64,000 nucleotides of DNA from Bradyrhizobium yuanmingense (GTDB taxonomy: Bacteria; Pseudomonadota; Alphaproteobacteria; Rhizobiales; Xanthobacteraceae): assembly GCF_029167105.1 (NCBI RefSeq), contig NZ_JARFML010000001.1:124001-188000 (forward strand), given 5' to 3'. The notes under the pieces were generated by a model. The model worked only from the letters and a program-made list of their open reading frames with translations. It was not told where the DNA came from and did not search any database. Shown here in pieces: positions 52,801-60,594 of this stretch. The position numbers and the translations under genes were made by a program. The stretch's first letter is position 1; each line of letters begins with the position of its first letter.

Positions 52801-54127
52801 GGCGGACGCCGCGATTCAGGGCCTGGGCCGCACCAACCGGACCAACCAGGCGCAGCCGCCGCTGTTTCGGCCTATCGCGACCGACGTGAAGGCCGAAAAG
52901 CGCTTCTTGAGCACCATCGCCCGCCGGCTCGATACGCTGGGCGCCATCACGCGCGGCCAACGCCAGACCGGAGGGCAGGGCCTGTTCCGGCCCGAGGACA
53001 ATCTCGAAAGCCAGTATGGCCGCGATGCGTTGCGCCAACTCTACACGCTGCTGGCGCGCGGCAAGGTCGAGGGATGCTCGCTCGAGAGGTTCGAGGATGC
53101 AACCGGTCTGAAGCTGACCGATACCAACGGGCTCAGGGATGAGCTGCCGCCGATCACGACGTTCCTGAACCGGTTGCTGGCGCTCACGATCGAGCTTCAG
53201 AACATCCTGTTCACCGTGTTCGAGCAGCTGTTGACCGCCCGGATCGAGGGTGCGGTTGCATCCGGCACCTACGACGTCGGGCTGGGAACGCTCCGCGCCG
53301 AGAGTTTCGTCGTCACCGACCGGAGCACGATCTATACCCATCCCGGCACCGGCGCCGAAACCCGCCTGCTCACGATCACCCAGCGCCAGCGCAATTATCC
53401 GGTGAGCCTGGATGATGCTCTTGCTCGTCGTTCCGACCATCGTGCCATCCTGTTGATCAATGAGCGCTCGGGACGGGCCGCCGTCCAGCTTTCGGCTCCG
53501 AGCTTCATGCTTGATGACGGCGAGATCGCGCGGCGCGTCCGCCTGATTCGGCCGATGGAGCAGCATAGCTTTCCCTTGAAGATGATGGCGGAAAGCCATT
53601 GGGTCGAGACCGACCGTGATCGCTTTGCCGCAGCCTGGCTGGCGGAGCTCGCCGAGGTCCCCGAGTTCACGGAAACCACGATTCACGTCGTGGCCGGCTT
53701 GCTGCTGCCGATCTGGAAGCGCCTGCCGAACGAATCGACGCGGGTCTATCGGCTCCAGACCGATGCGGGCGAACGCGTCATCGGCCGCAAGGTCTCCGCG
53801 ACCTGGGTCGCGAACGTCCTTGCGGCTGACGCGCCGGCGCTGACTCCGGTCGCGGCCTTCGCAGCGGTGATGGAGGGGCGGACCGTCCTCGAGCTTGCGG
53901 AGGGGCTCCAGCTTCGCCGTGCCCGGGTGATGGGCGCATATCGCATCGAAATGTCTGGGTTCAACGACACGATGCGCGACCGCTTGCGGGCCTACGGCCT
54001 GTTCGGAGAGATCATCTCCTGGAAGCTACGCATGTTCGTGCCCACCGACGCGAGCGGCGTCGAGATCCTGGCGAAGGTGCTCGAGCAGTATCCGGTCGCG
54101 CGCGTCAGTGAGCGGGAGGCTGCCTGA
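49805..54127 (+). CDS. strawberry-notch-like helicase with N-terminal methyltransferase-like domain
   Basis: 1440 residues from ATG 49805. The N-terminal region has methyltransferase motifs EPSAGTG (150-156) and NPPF (215-218). A superfamily 2 helicase follows: motif I DGTGAGKGRQ (~500), motif II VFDESHAM (~610), motif III region YVSATGATT, and a C-terminal lobe with FSDAGGTGRSYHAE and the conserved IQGLGRTNRTNQAQPP, typical of strawberry-notch-like proteins. Such giant proteins are common in ICEs and large plasmids and may act in transfer replication or in modification and remodelling of element DNA. Overlaps the Toprim gene start (ATGA). Confidence 0.85.
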   Translation: MTDSLAGGAAAAPLSMRAAATITSAAVRAARQLLTNLERGRRIDAAVLRGAMEAAFGASDAAGAWNWKTAYDACEAATILFLRKFGPAMRTKAGSTAAMLPMLARAASLLPTHTRRSEDSQLLQQFSTPIPLGLAACTAACITPSDRVLEPSAGTGLLAIFAELAGGALVLNELAESRASLLDHLFAGVEVTRFDAAQIDDHLNAGVAPSVVLMNPPFSALANVDRRMADAALRHIASALARLCDGGRLVAITGASSGPDNPAWRNAFVRLQERGRVVFSAAVDGAVYAKHGTQIDTRLLVIDKQPAADPTVFPAWLGMAGDVATLLEWVSGHVPPRLPVAAPVVVDVLRRPATLRPVAALASRPSCTSGDVAPQGVELTYEMVEWTPQEGARLTDALYEEYGLQSIRIPGAHAHPTKLVQSAAMASVAPPKPSYRPHLPANVVADNILSDAQLESVVYAGEAHSEFLAGSWTVDATFDVVAAARDDAENAVRFRRGWFLGDGTGAGKGRQVAGILLDNWLKGRRRAVWISKSDKLIEDAQRDWAALGMERLLVTPLSRFRQGTPIRLSEGVLFTTYATLRTDERGEKLSRVRQIVEWLGSDFDGVIVFDESHAMQNAAGQKGERGDQAASQQGRAGLRLQHALPNARVVYVSATGATTVHNLAYAQRLALWGGTDFPFATRAEFVEAIEEGGVAAMEVLARDLKALGLYAARSLSYEGVEYELVEHQLTPEQVRIYDAYAGAFSVIHNNLDAAMRAANITGETGTLNGQAKSAARSAFESAKQRFFGHLLTSMKTPSLIRSIERDLDVGHAAVIQIVSTGEALMERRLAEIPTEEWGDVQVDITPREYVLDYLAHSFPVQLYEPFTDQEGNLCSRPVYRDGQPVESREAVARRERLIEKLASLPPVPGALDQVIQRFGTDMVAEVTGRSRRIVRKGERLVVESRAASANLAETSAFMDDVKRILVFSDAGGTGRSYHAELSARNRRLRVHYLLEPGWKADAAIQGLGRTNRTNQAQPPLFRPIATDVKAEKRFLSTIARRLDTLGAITRGQRQTGGQGLFRPEDNLESQYGRDALRQLYTLLARGKVEGCSLERFEDATGLKLTDTNGLRDELPPITTFLNRLLALTIELQNILFTVFEQLLTARIEGAVASGTYDVGLGTLRAESFVVTDRSTIYTHPGTGAETRLLTITQRQRNYPVSLDDALARRSDHRAILLINERSGRAAVQLSAPSFMLDDGEIARRVRLIRPMEQHSFPLKMMAESHWVETDRDRFAAAWLAELAEVPEFTETTIHVVAGLLLPIWKRLPNESTRVYRLQTDAGERVIGRKVSATWVANVLAADAPALTPVAAFAAVMEGRTVLELAEGLQLRRARVMGAYRIEMSGFNDTMRDRLRAYGLFGEIISWKLRMFVPTDASGVEILAKVLEQYPVARVSEREAA

Positions 54128-55188
54128 TGCCGCGCGATGCCTCCGACCTGGCACATCGCCTCGCGCGCGATGCCGAAGCGGTGTGTCGACACTATCTCTC
54201 CAATGGCAGACGGGCCGGGCGGTACTGGCTGGTCGGCGACGTCCACAACACGCCCGGCCGCTCGATGTTCGTGCGGCTCCAGGAATCGCCGAAGGGGCCT
54301 GCCGGCAAATGGACGGACGCTGCGACCGGCGAGCATGGCGACCTCCTCGACATCATCCGCGAAAGCCTGGGATTGCGTGACTTCCGCGAGGTCGCCGAGG
54401 AGGCAAGACGCTTCTTGAAATTGCCTCGCGCTGAACCGGAGATCATCTCAAGGCCTGTCGGTCCGGCAGCACCGGCCCGATCGCAACAGGCCGCCCGTCG
54501 GCTCTTTGCGATATCCAGCCCGATCGAGGGAACAGTGGTCGAGACATATTTGCAGGGGCGCGGAATAGCCCATGTGCACCATGGTGGCAGCTTGCGGTTC
54601 CATCCACGCTGCTACTATCGGCCGGACGAGCACCTGCCGACCGAGACCTGGCCGGCGATGATCGCTTCTGTCACTGACCTCGATGGCAGGATCACCGGCA
54701 TACACCGTACCTGGCTCGACCCGGACGGCTTTGATCGCGTTCGGCTGGGCAAGGCTCCGATCGATACGCCGCGACGCGCGATGGGCGACCTTCTCGGCAA
54801 TGCCGTTCGCTTCGGCGTGGTGGACGACGTCCTCGCCGCCGGCGAGGGCATCGAGACCATGCTGTCGCTGCGCTACGTGCTGCCGACGATGCCGATGGCC
54901 GCTGCCCTTTCCGCCAATCACCTCTCGGCCATGTTGCTGCCGTCTGGCTTGCGGCGGCTCTATATCGCTCGCGATGCCGATGCCGCCGGTGATACGGGGC
55001 TCGCCGTTCTGACCGAGCGCGCAGCAGACGCCGGCATTGAAGCGATCGCGTTGTCACCACGGCTGGGCGATTTCAACGAAGATCTGCACGTCTTCGGCCT
55101 CGATGCCCTCCGAGCCGCCTTGCTGATTCAGCTGGTGCCTGAAGATGTCGTCCGCTTTCTGCATTCGTCGACGGTGCCCGCGGAATAG
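54127..55188 (+). CDS. Toprim/DUF7146 primase-like protein
   Basis: 353 residues, start overlapping the helicase stop by one base. The N-terminal part (VCRHYLSNGRRAGRYWLVGDVHNTPGRSMFVRL) corresponds to the DUF7146 region. The Toprim domain follows: Glu in LAAGEGIETMLSLRY and the DxD in LYIARDADAAGDTG. No zinc finger is obvious, so it may prime only with a partner, probably the coupled helicase. Frequent neighbour of strawberry-notch proteins in ICEs. Confidence 0.8.
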   Translation: MPRDASDLAHRLARDAEAVCRHYLSNGRRAGRYWLVGDVHNTPGRSMFVRLQESPKGPAGKWTDAATGEHGDLLDIIRESLGLRDFREVAEEARRFLKLPRAEPEIISRPVGPAAPARSQQAARRLFAISSPIEGTVVETYLQGRGIAHVHHGGSLRFHPRCYYRPDEHLPTETWPAMIASVTDLDGRITGIHRTWLDPDGFDRVRLGKAPIDTPRRAMGDLLGNAVRFGVVDDVLAAGEGIETMLSLRYVLPTMPMAAALSANHLSAMLLPSGLRRLYIARDADAAGDTGLAVLTERAADAGIEAIALSPRLGDFNEDLHVFGLDALRAALLIQLVPEDVVRFLHSSTVPAE

Positions 55189-55519
55189 GTCACGACGGTT
55201 CGATCGACCGTGGCAGGTCGGTGATGGGCGAGGCCAATACCGGAAGAGGACGCGACCTCGGCCTTCTAGAGGGCGATCGGACGGCAAGCGGCCCGGGCCG
55301 GCAATGGCTGCGTCCGGCTATTTTCCGCCGCGCGCCGGCGCTGGGAACACATCGCTCATCTGAACGGCGCGCTTTGCATCGCGAGGCAAAATAGCCGGCC
55401 TCCGCCATCCTCCGCTGCCGCTTCGGCCCTTCGGGTTCTGGCCCGTTCCGCCCGCCGTCTGAGTGATCGCCACGAAGGCCGCGAAGGGCGCGGCCAAACC
55501 CGGCACAGGACCTCTTCCC
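55189..55519. promoter_or_regulatory. intergenic region with 11-bp inverted repeat
   Basis: CCGGCTATTTT (55314-55324) and AAAATAGCCGG (55388-55398) are perfect 11-bp inverted copies 63 bp apart, upstream of the DUF2493 gene. Too far apart for a terminator; may be a protein-binding pair. A further hairpin, GGCCGCG…CGCGGCC, lies within 50 bp before the ATG. Confidence 0.45.
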
Positions 55520-56443
55520 ATGACCGACCATGACGACATCGAACCGCCGCATGCCTCTTCTCCGGCCGATCACGTCCTCACCGAGCTACAGCTCTTCGGG
55601 TATCGTCCCTTCGACGACCAGCCTGATCCGAGACCGCTTCCCGAAGGCAAGATGATCTCCGGTGCCGTGGCCGATATCTTCGACGCCCTGGTTGCGACCC
55701 TGAACGACACGCGGCTCGAGCCGGACCTTGACGATCTGCTCTGGTCGACCGTCAACTTGTTCCATCGTGCCGTCGATCGCATCGAACGCCAGCTCGACGG
55801 CAACGAGCAGGCGCAGCACAAGAGCCAGCGCGAGCAGAACGGCTCCGAAGTACGATCGGTCGAACTCGAACGCCTCACGGCTGAAGGCATCACGCTGATC
55901 GAGCGACGCAACTGCCTGGAGCTCTTCCGCGACCAAGCCATCGAGCGATTTGAGGTCCACACCGGCTCGTCCTGGCGCCCGCGGTCGGGATCATTGGTTA
56001 ACCACCGCACGCTCACCGCTGCAATGATCGACTCCCGCGACTTCATCGCAGCAAAACGCCGCGCCGAGACCGAGGTCCTGGTGCCATCAGGGCCGAAGAT
56101 CGCACTCACCGGCGGGCTCGACTTCAACGACCACCACCTCATTTGGGATCGCCTCGACAAGGTTCACGCCAAGCATCCCGACATGGTCCTGCTTCATGGC
56201 GGCTCGCCGAAAGGCGCCGAACTCATCGCCTCCAAATGGGCGACCAATCGCAAGGTGCCGCAGATCGCCTTCAAGCCCGACTGGACCAAGCACGCCAAGG
56301 CGGCACCCTTCAAGCGCAACGACGCCATGCTCGAGCTTCTGCCGATCGGCGTCATGCACTTCCCGGGCACGGGAATTCAGGACAACCTCGCCGACAAGGC
56401 GAAGCGGCTCGGCATCCCGGTCTGGAAGTTCGGCGGCGCGTGA
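55520..56443 (+). CDS. DUF2493 (SLOG-like) protein
   Basis: 307 residues from ATG 55520. The C-terminal part (KIALTGGLDFNDHHLIWDRLDKVHAKHPDMVLLHGGSPKGAELIASKWA…QIAFKPDWTKHAKAAPFKRNDAML) is DUF2493, a Rossmann-like relative of the SLOG nucleotide-binding family. The GGSPKGAE loop would bind a nucleotide ligand. The N-terminal ~200 residues are helical. Regular member of rhizobial ICE backbones; ligand unknown. Confidence 0.8.
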   Translation: MTDHDDIEPPHASSPADHVLTELQLFGYRPFDDQPDPRPLPEGKMISGAVADIFDALVATLNDTRLEPDLDDLLWSTVNLFHRAVDRIERQLDGNEQAQHKSQREQNGSEVRSVELERLTAEGITLIERRNCLELFRDQAIERFEVHTGSSWRPRSGSLVNHRTLTAAMIDSRDFIAAKRRAETEVLVPSGPKIALTGGLDFNDHHLIWDRLDKVHAKHPDMVLLHGGSPKGAELIASKWATNRKVPQIAFKPDWTKHAKAAPFKRNDAMLELLPIGVMHFPGTGIQDNLADKAKRLGIPVWKFGGA

Positions 56444-56580
56444 GCGTCGTCTTGCTCGTCTCCAAGACAAGGTGGAGTTGCACGCCGCAACTCCGCCTCG
56501 TTTCGATATTAGGTCCGAAGCCGCGCCGCGGTGGTGGTGGAAGGCGCGACTGGTACATCTATGCACATGGAGCCACCACC

Positions 56581-57063
56581 ATGCTCGCCCTTGGGCTTGT
56601 TCTCAACACACTCGGCATTGGCTTGTTCTGCTGGGCGACCTTTGCGCTCGCTGTGTATGCCCTGCCGTTTTTCGTCGCACTTAGTATCGGGATGTTGGCA
56701 TTTCATGGCGGCGCCGGCGTGGTCGGCGCGCTGGTTCTCGGATTGGCCTCCGGCGCCCTGACGCTTGCTGTTGGTCAGGCCGCCATCGCGGTCAGTCGGG
56801 TCCGGACCTTTCGCCTCGCGATCGCAGCCGCATTCGCCGTCCCTGCGGCTATCGCTGGCTATCATGTGATGTTCGCCCTGTCGAAGATTGGGGTGCCTTT
56901 GCTGGCGTGGCGCGAGGCCTTCGCTTGCCTAGGTGCGGTTTGCATCGGCGGCACGGCATGGACTCGCTTGACCGTTTTCGCGGAGACCCGCCCGTTGGAG
57001 TCGGCCGGGGTGGCGGAGAACATGCCTCGACCAGTGCTCACAGCAGCCACGCATGAGCGATGA
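56581..57063 (+). CDS. small polytopic membrane protein
   Basis: 160 residues from ATG 56581 with about four hydrophobic segments (TLGIGLFCWATFALAVYALPF, VVGALVLGLASGALTLAVGQ, AIAAAFAVPAAIAGYHVMF, AFACLGAVCIGGTAW). The segment MFALSKIGVPLLAW is duplicated at DNA level at 59516-59557 (37 of 42 bases equal). No family name known to me. Confidence 0.6.
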   Translation: MLALGLVLNTLGIGLFCWATFALAVYALPFFVALSIGMLAFHGGAGVVGALVLGLASGALTLAVGQAAIAVSRVRTFRLAIAAAFAVPAAIAGYHVMFALSKIGVPLLAWREAFACLGAVCIGGTAWTRLTVFAETRPLESAGVAENMPRPVLTAATHER

Positions 57064-57618
57064 CGCTTCGTTGCCATCATCGGTCGAGCAAGGTCGCTCA
57101 GGGCGCCACGTTGAACGAGGGATCATCGAGCTTGAGCGAGAGGTAATCCCGCTTTTCCTCGTAGCGCTTTGACCAAGCCCCCCAATCTCCGCCTGGTCCA
57201 CATTGCTGCGGTGGAGCGGCGCGCTGCGCTCGATCATTCCTTCCTGGACGATACCGCCCTTTGCGGCAGATTGTTTCTCTTTCTGCGCCGAACCGTACCA
57301 ACCTCTTGTGCAGCTCGACCGAGATTCGCCAAGTCTTCTCCTTAAGATTGCGGTTCAGCACGCGGACGCACGTGGCCTCTTTGATGGCTTGATCTGGCCG
57401 AAGACCGGCTGCGCCTCGATCGCCTGAGCCGCAACGCCGTTGATGCGACTTTCTTCCCCTGGGCTTCGCCCATTCCTCGCGAGACAAGAAAGTCGCAACA
57501 ACGGCGTCCTCCGCTGCGCTCCGGCCCGCGAGCGGGTGCGTCGCCGATCGTCCTCGGCCTCTAGATCGCCATCGAGGCCGCGGTGGTCGCGGACTCGAAA
57601 CACAACAGGAGAAGTGAC
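57064..57618. other. gap holding an inverted DUF736 remnant
   Basis: 550 bp without a complete gene. The left part carries a minus-strand fragment of a DUF736 gene (separate entry). The rest holds only the promoter region of the intact DUF736 gene. Confidence 0.5.
57102..57195 (-). pseudogene. inverted remnant of a DUF736 gene
   Basis: Minus-strand GAWSKRYEEKRDYLSLKLDDPSFNV parallels GAAWSKRSEEGRDYLSLKLDDPSFNA of the intact gene at 57619. Only this middle piece remains. Its opposite orientation, 420 bp from the intact copy, shows an inverted duplication or a relic of a neighbouring element. Confidence 0.6.
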
Positions 57619-57939
57619 ATGGCTAACATCGGTTCTTTCAAGAAGGTCGGCAATGAGTTCCAGGGCGAGATCGTCACCCTGAGCCTGCAGGCCAAGGGCG
57701 TCCGTATCGTCGCCGAGGCCAACCGATCCAACGACAACGCTCCCAGCCACCGGATCTACGTGCGCCGCGCCGAGATAGGCGCAGCGTGGTCGAAGCGCTC
57801 CGAAGAGGGCCGCGATTACCTCTCGCTCAAGCTCGATGATCCCTCGTTCAACGCGCCGATCTATGCGAACCTGTTCGAGGACGAGGGCGGCGAGGGCTAC
57901 ACGCTCCTCTGGTCGCGGCCGCGCAAGAGCGGCGAGTAG
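57619..57939 (+). CDS. DUF736 protein
   Basis: 106 residues from ATG 57619 with AGGAGAAG upstream. MANIGSFKKVGNEFQGEIVTLSLQAKGVRIVAE…HRIYVRRAEIGAAWSKRSEEGRDYLSLKLDDPSFNAPIYANLFEDEGGEGYTLLWSR is a complete DUF736, a very common small protein of conjugative elements and plasmids in alphaproteobacteria. Function unknown; terminator directly after. Confidence 0.85.
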   Translation: MANIGSFKKVGNEFQGEIVTLSLQAKGVRIVAEANRSNDNAPSHRIYVRRAEIGAAWSKRSEEGRDYLSLKLDDPSFNAPIYANLFEDEGGEGYTLLWSRPRKSGE

Positions 57940-57949
57940 ATGCTCCGCC

Positions 57950-57982
57950 AAGCCCCGTCCGGTCCGCCGGGCGGGGCTTCTC
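57950..57982 (+). terminator. terminator after DUF736
   Basis: AAGCCCCG…CC (57950-57960) pairs with GG…CGGGGCTT (57969-57979) across one mismatch, followed by TTCTCATCC. Confidence 0.65.
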
Positions 57983-58144
57983 ATCCTACTGCGCGTAACC
58001 AGCGCGACTCCGTCACCATGGCATGCTATCAATCGGTGACGGGCTGGTAGTCCGGTTACCGCCACACAGCGGCACAAGGACTGGCACCCTGCGAGGTCGC
58101 AGATGGGCCAACAGGAGACATTCCGACAGAAACAACCAGTCGCG

Positions 58145-58840
58145 CTACGTGTTGGCGGTTCCTAAGAGCCGGTCATAGTGACGCTTTATCGTCTCGTAGC
58201 ACTCGCAGGCGCCCTCTTGCAGGGCTTCTACGTCAAGGATCTGGATTTTGCCCCGGCGGTATGTGATTAGATTAGCAGCTTGCAGCGTGTGTGCGGCGAG
58301 CGTCACGCTGGTTCGCTTTACGCCCAGCATCTCTGCCAAATATTCCTGCGTAAAATTCAGCGTCTCGCCGCCCGACAGGTCTCTTGCCCGCAACAGCCAA
58401 CGGCAAAGCCGCGCGTGAATATGATGTGTCGCAAAGCAAGCCGCTGATTGTTGTGCCTGCGAATACACGGTCTGCTCATGACGGATGAGCACGGACAGCA
58501 GCGATGGACTTTCCATTGCAGCCGCCCTCAATCCGGCAATGCTACAAACGACGATGTCGCCCGGCAGCTGAATAATGCCGCGGCTGAGAGAAATGCGTCC
58601 ATCGAGCGCTGCCGAAGCTCCGACGACGCCGTCCGAGCCAACCATGGCCGCCTCGACCATCTCTCCGGACTCGAGTGTCACGACTAAAGAGACCACCGCG
58701 CCGCTGGGAAAGTAGACATGCTTTATTTCCTGTTCGGCTTCAAACAGAACGGCGTGCTGTTTGAATGGCGACATCTTGAGAAAGGGCTCAAGTCGCTGAA
58801 AGTCATCGGGGCTGAGCTGAGCGAGCAAGCGGTTCTTCAT
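58145..58840 (-). CDS. Crp/Fnr-family regulator
   Basis: 231 residues: N-terminal cyclic-nucleotide-binding fold (HAVLFEAEQEIKHVYFPSGAVVSLVV…VGSDGVVGASAAL) without the Arg/Ser pair needed for cAMP and without an Fnr Cys cluster. C-terminal winged helix (FTQEYLAEMLGVKRTSVTLAAHTLQAANLITYRRGKIQILD). Signal unknown. This Crp subgroup is abundant in Bradyrhizobium, including on islands. An inverted repeat (58891-58929) lies 50 bp upstream of its start and may be its operator. Confidence 0.8.
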   Translation of the reverse strand: MKNRLLAQLSPDDFQRLEPFLKMSPFKQHAVLFEAEQEIKHVYFPSGAVVSLVVTLESGEMVEAAMVGSDGVVGASAALDGRISLSRGIIQLPGDIVVCSIAGLRAAAMESPSLLSVLIRHEQTVYSQAQQSAACFATHHIHARLCRWLLRARDLSGGETLNFTQEYLAEMLGVKRTSVTLAAHTLQAANLITYRRGKIQILDVEALQEGACECYETIKRHYDRLLGTANT

Positions 58841-58890
58841 TACGCGCTCCCTTGTGAAAGGCGGGAGCTTGAAGAACTCTCAGGTATCGG

Positions 58891-58929
58891 TGCCTAGGAT
58901 CGTGTCCGATAATGCGACGATACTAGGCG
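58891..58929. promoter_or_regulatory. inverted repeat upstream of the Crp/Fnr gene
   Basis: TGCCTAGGATCGT (58891-58903) and ACGATACTAGGCG (58917-58929) are inverted copies with 11 of 13 positions matching, spacer 13 bp. Located 50 bp upstream of the divergent regulator start. Confidence 0.5.
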
Positions 58930-59031
58930 CTTTAGAGATTATAGATAGCTTTAGTTCTGCTACGTCAGTTTTTGACATAAAGGAGATCAGCCCAACAGCG
59001 GGAATACAGGCTGCTGCAGTGCGAGAAGCTC

Positions 59032-59280
59032 CTAGCGAACCCTATTTCTCTGTTGCCCGGACAAGTTTTCCAGCGCCTTGGGCGGCTGTAATCCGGGAGA
59101 GCTAAGCCACTTATTGATATTCGAGGCCGTTTCAGCCTGTCGGGCCCGCCGCAAAAGAAGCTCCTTCGCTAGGCTTCCGGGAGGCTGCCTTTCCGCGGCT
59201 TCTCGAAACTTGATTGCCTCGTTCGCCAACCGCTCTTCAAAGGTCGCCGTGTGTTTAACGCGATTGCGCTTCTTTAGCAT
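59032..59280 (-). CDS. small conserved rhizobial protein (82 aa)
   Basis: MLKKRNRVKHTATFEERLANEAIKFREAAERQPPGSLAKELLLRRARQAETASNINKWLSSPGLQPPK is a basic helical protein of a type I recall as present in many copies in Bradyrhizobium. Function unknown; typical Arg-rich end. Confidence 0.65.
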   Translation of the reverse strand: MLKKRNRVKHTATFEERLANEAIKFREAAERQPPGSLAKELLLRRARQAETASNINKWLSSPGLQPPKALENLSGQQRNRVR

Positions 59281-59749
59281 GGATGATTCCTCTCACGCCC
59301 ACCCATGAATACTGAAAGCGAACTCCCCAATCGCGTCTGTCCCATACCCGACAAAACAGACTGGCCAAGCCACGAGAGCCAAGCCCGCTCCTAACACCTT
59401 CGACAACAAGCGAGCCAGAGGCGTCAATGTCGCCTTGGGGTCAAAGGCGGGCCTTGATAGCTGCAAGACCTCGGTCGGCTTGCCACCTGGAAATGGCCGT
59501 CGCGCGCAATCATGCATGTTTGCTCTGTCGAAGATCGGGGTGCCTTCGCTGGCTTGGATAAGATCCATCAAGCCCGCCCGAGCCGGGTGGGGCTTTCTAA
59601 AAGTCTGGTTCGGACCTTGCAACGGGTACCGAGCCGCGCAGCCCTTTGCTCAGCCTGACGGTCATTTCGGCCGCAACACCGCATTCGTCGTCGCCGGGAT
59701 TGCTCGACGAGCCTTCCCGCAGCGTCATAGTCCGCGATTTGCAGCTCAA
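59281..59749. other. degraded stretch with duplicate of a membrane-protein fragment
   Basis: The plus-strand segment 59516-59557 encodes MFALSKIGVPSLAW and matches 37 of 42 bases of 56869-56910 in the intact membrane gene; flanks do not match. A minus-strand frame (59293-59622) ends with a hydrophobic stretch (KVLGAGLALVAWPVCFVGYG) that could be a remnant of a small membrane protein. No intact gene is supported. Confidence 0.4.
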
Positions 59750-60001
59750 TCACCTCCGCTTGCCGGGTTTTGGCCGCTCCTCTCGTGCCTCTTCATCTGG
59801 GAGGACGAGATCGACATGACTGACGCCCAACGTGCTAGCGAGTTCAAATAGAGTTACGACGGTTGGATTGCGGCGGCCACGCTCTAGATCACTGATATAT
59901 TGTTGTGTGAAGCCGGACGCTTCGGCGAATTTCTCCTGCGTGAAGCGCTTCTGCTTCCGCAGTCTTGCGAAATTTCGGCCGACTAACTTGCGCATGTCCA
60001 T
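59750..60001 (-). CDS. XRE-family repressor, QseC-like
   Basis: 83 residues: one HTH_3 domain (MRKLVGRNFARLRKQKRFTQEKFAEASGFTQQYISDLERGRRNPTVVTLFELASTLGVSHVDLV) plus a short charged tail. It is divergent from a single-domain DUF2285-type gene with a 9-bp inverted repeat between them. This is the qseC-qseM arrangement of ICEMlSym-type elements, where QseC represses qseM and itself and so sets the excision switch. Name not assigned since identity cannot be measured here. Confidence 0.75.
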   Translation of the reverse strand: MDMRKLVGRNFARLRKQKRFTQEKFAEASGFTQQYISDLERGRRNPTVVTLFELASTLGVSHVDLVLPDEEAREERPKPGKRR

Positions 60002-60020
60002 CGGCGCAAGTTGCGTCTTT

Positions 60021-60052
60021 ACATACTATGAGGTTTATCTCCTATAGTATGT
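60021..60052. promoter_or_regulatory. operator of the XRE repressor (9-bp inverted repeat)
   Basis: ACATACTAT (60021-60029) and ATAGTATGT (60044-60052) are perfect; the half sites extend as TACATACTATGAGG and CCTATAGTATGTA. The site is 20 bp upstream of the repressor start and ~105 bp before the DUF2285-type gene. Confidence 0.7.
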
Positions 60053-60156
60053 ATTTCCGGCTGGGCGACTGGTCCGGAATGGGGCTAAAATGAGACGCTT
60101 AGACAATCTTGGCCGTTCAGAGAGATTAGAATTATTCGCTGTTTGTTGGGATGCTC

Positions 60157-60429
60157 ATGACGAAGCCGCCGCTAGATCCTGACGTCGCGGATGTCGCGCC
60201 GAACGAGCCGGCGCTGACGGCCTATGACGAACAGCATGTCCTCACGTACCTTCGCCTTCTGCAGGCGGAGGGCGAGGGGGCAGACTGGCGCGAAGTGGCT
60301 CGAGTAGTGCTGCATATGGACCCAGAGCAAGAGCCAGACCGTGCGCGGAGCGCATATGAGAGTCATCTTGCGCGCGCCAAATGGGCGACCGAGCAGGGGC
60401 GTCTCTTACGCGGCGCCGGCTCGAAATAG
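60157..60429 (+). CDS. single-domain DUF2285-type protein, QseM-like antiactivator
   Basis: 90 residues from ATG 60157 (ATG 60151 possible). LTAYDEQHVLTYLRLLQAEGEGADWREVARVVLHMDPEQEPDRARSAYESHLARAKWATE is the small DUF2285-related protein found next to the XRE repressor in rhizobial ICEs. QseM blocks the activators TraR and FseA by direct binding; here the target would be the DUF2285 activator encoded next. Assignment by context and pattern. Confidence 0.7.
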   Translation: MTKPPLDPDVADVAPNEPALTAYDEQHVLTYLRLLQAEGEGADWREVARVVLHMDPEQEPDRARSAYESHLARAKWATEQGRLLRGAGSK

Positions 60430-60594
60430 AAGAAAATCGCCGACTGGCGACTTGCAGGCAGAACGATTTTCTTCTGTTATCTGGTGGTCATTCCGGTGCA
60501 CCACGTGGTGCCAAACTAGGGGCTTCCTACAACCGCATCGTTCATACCTATTGCGCCGCAATCCTTGTTAGCTGCATGTAATGGGGTGGAAGCA

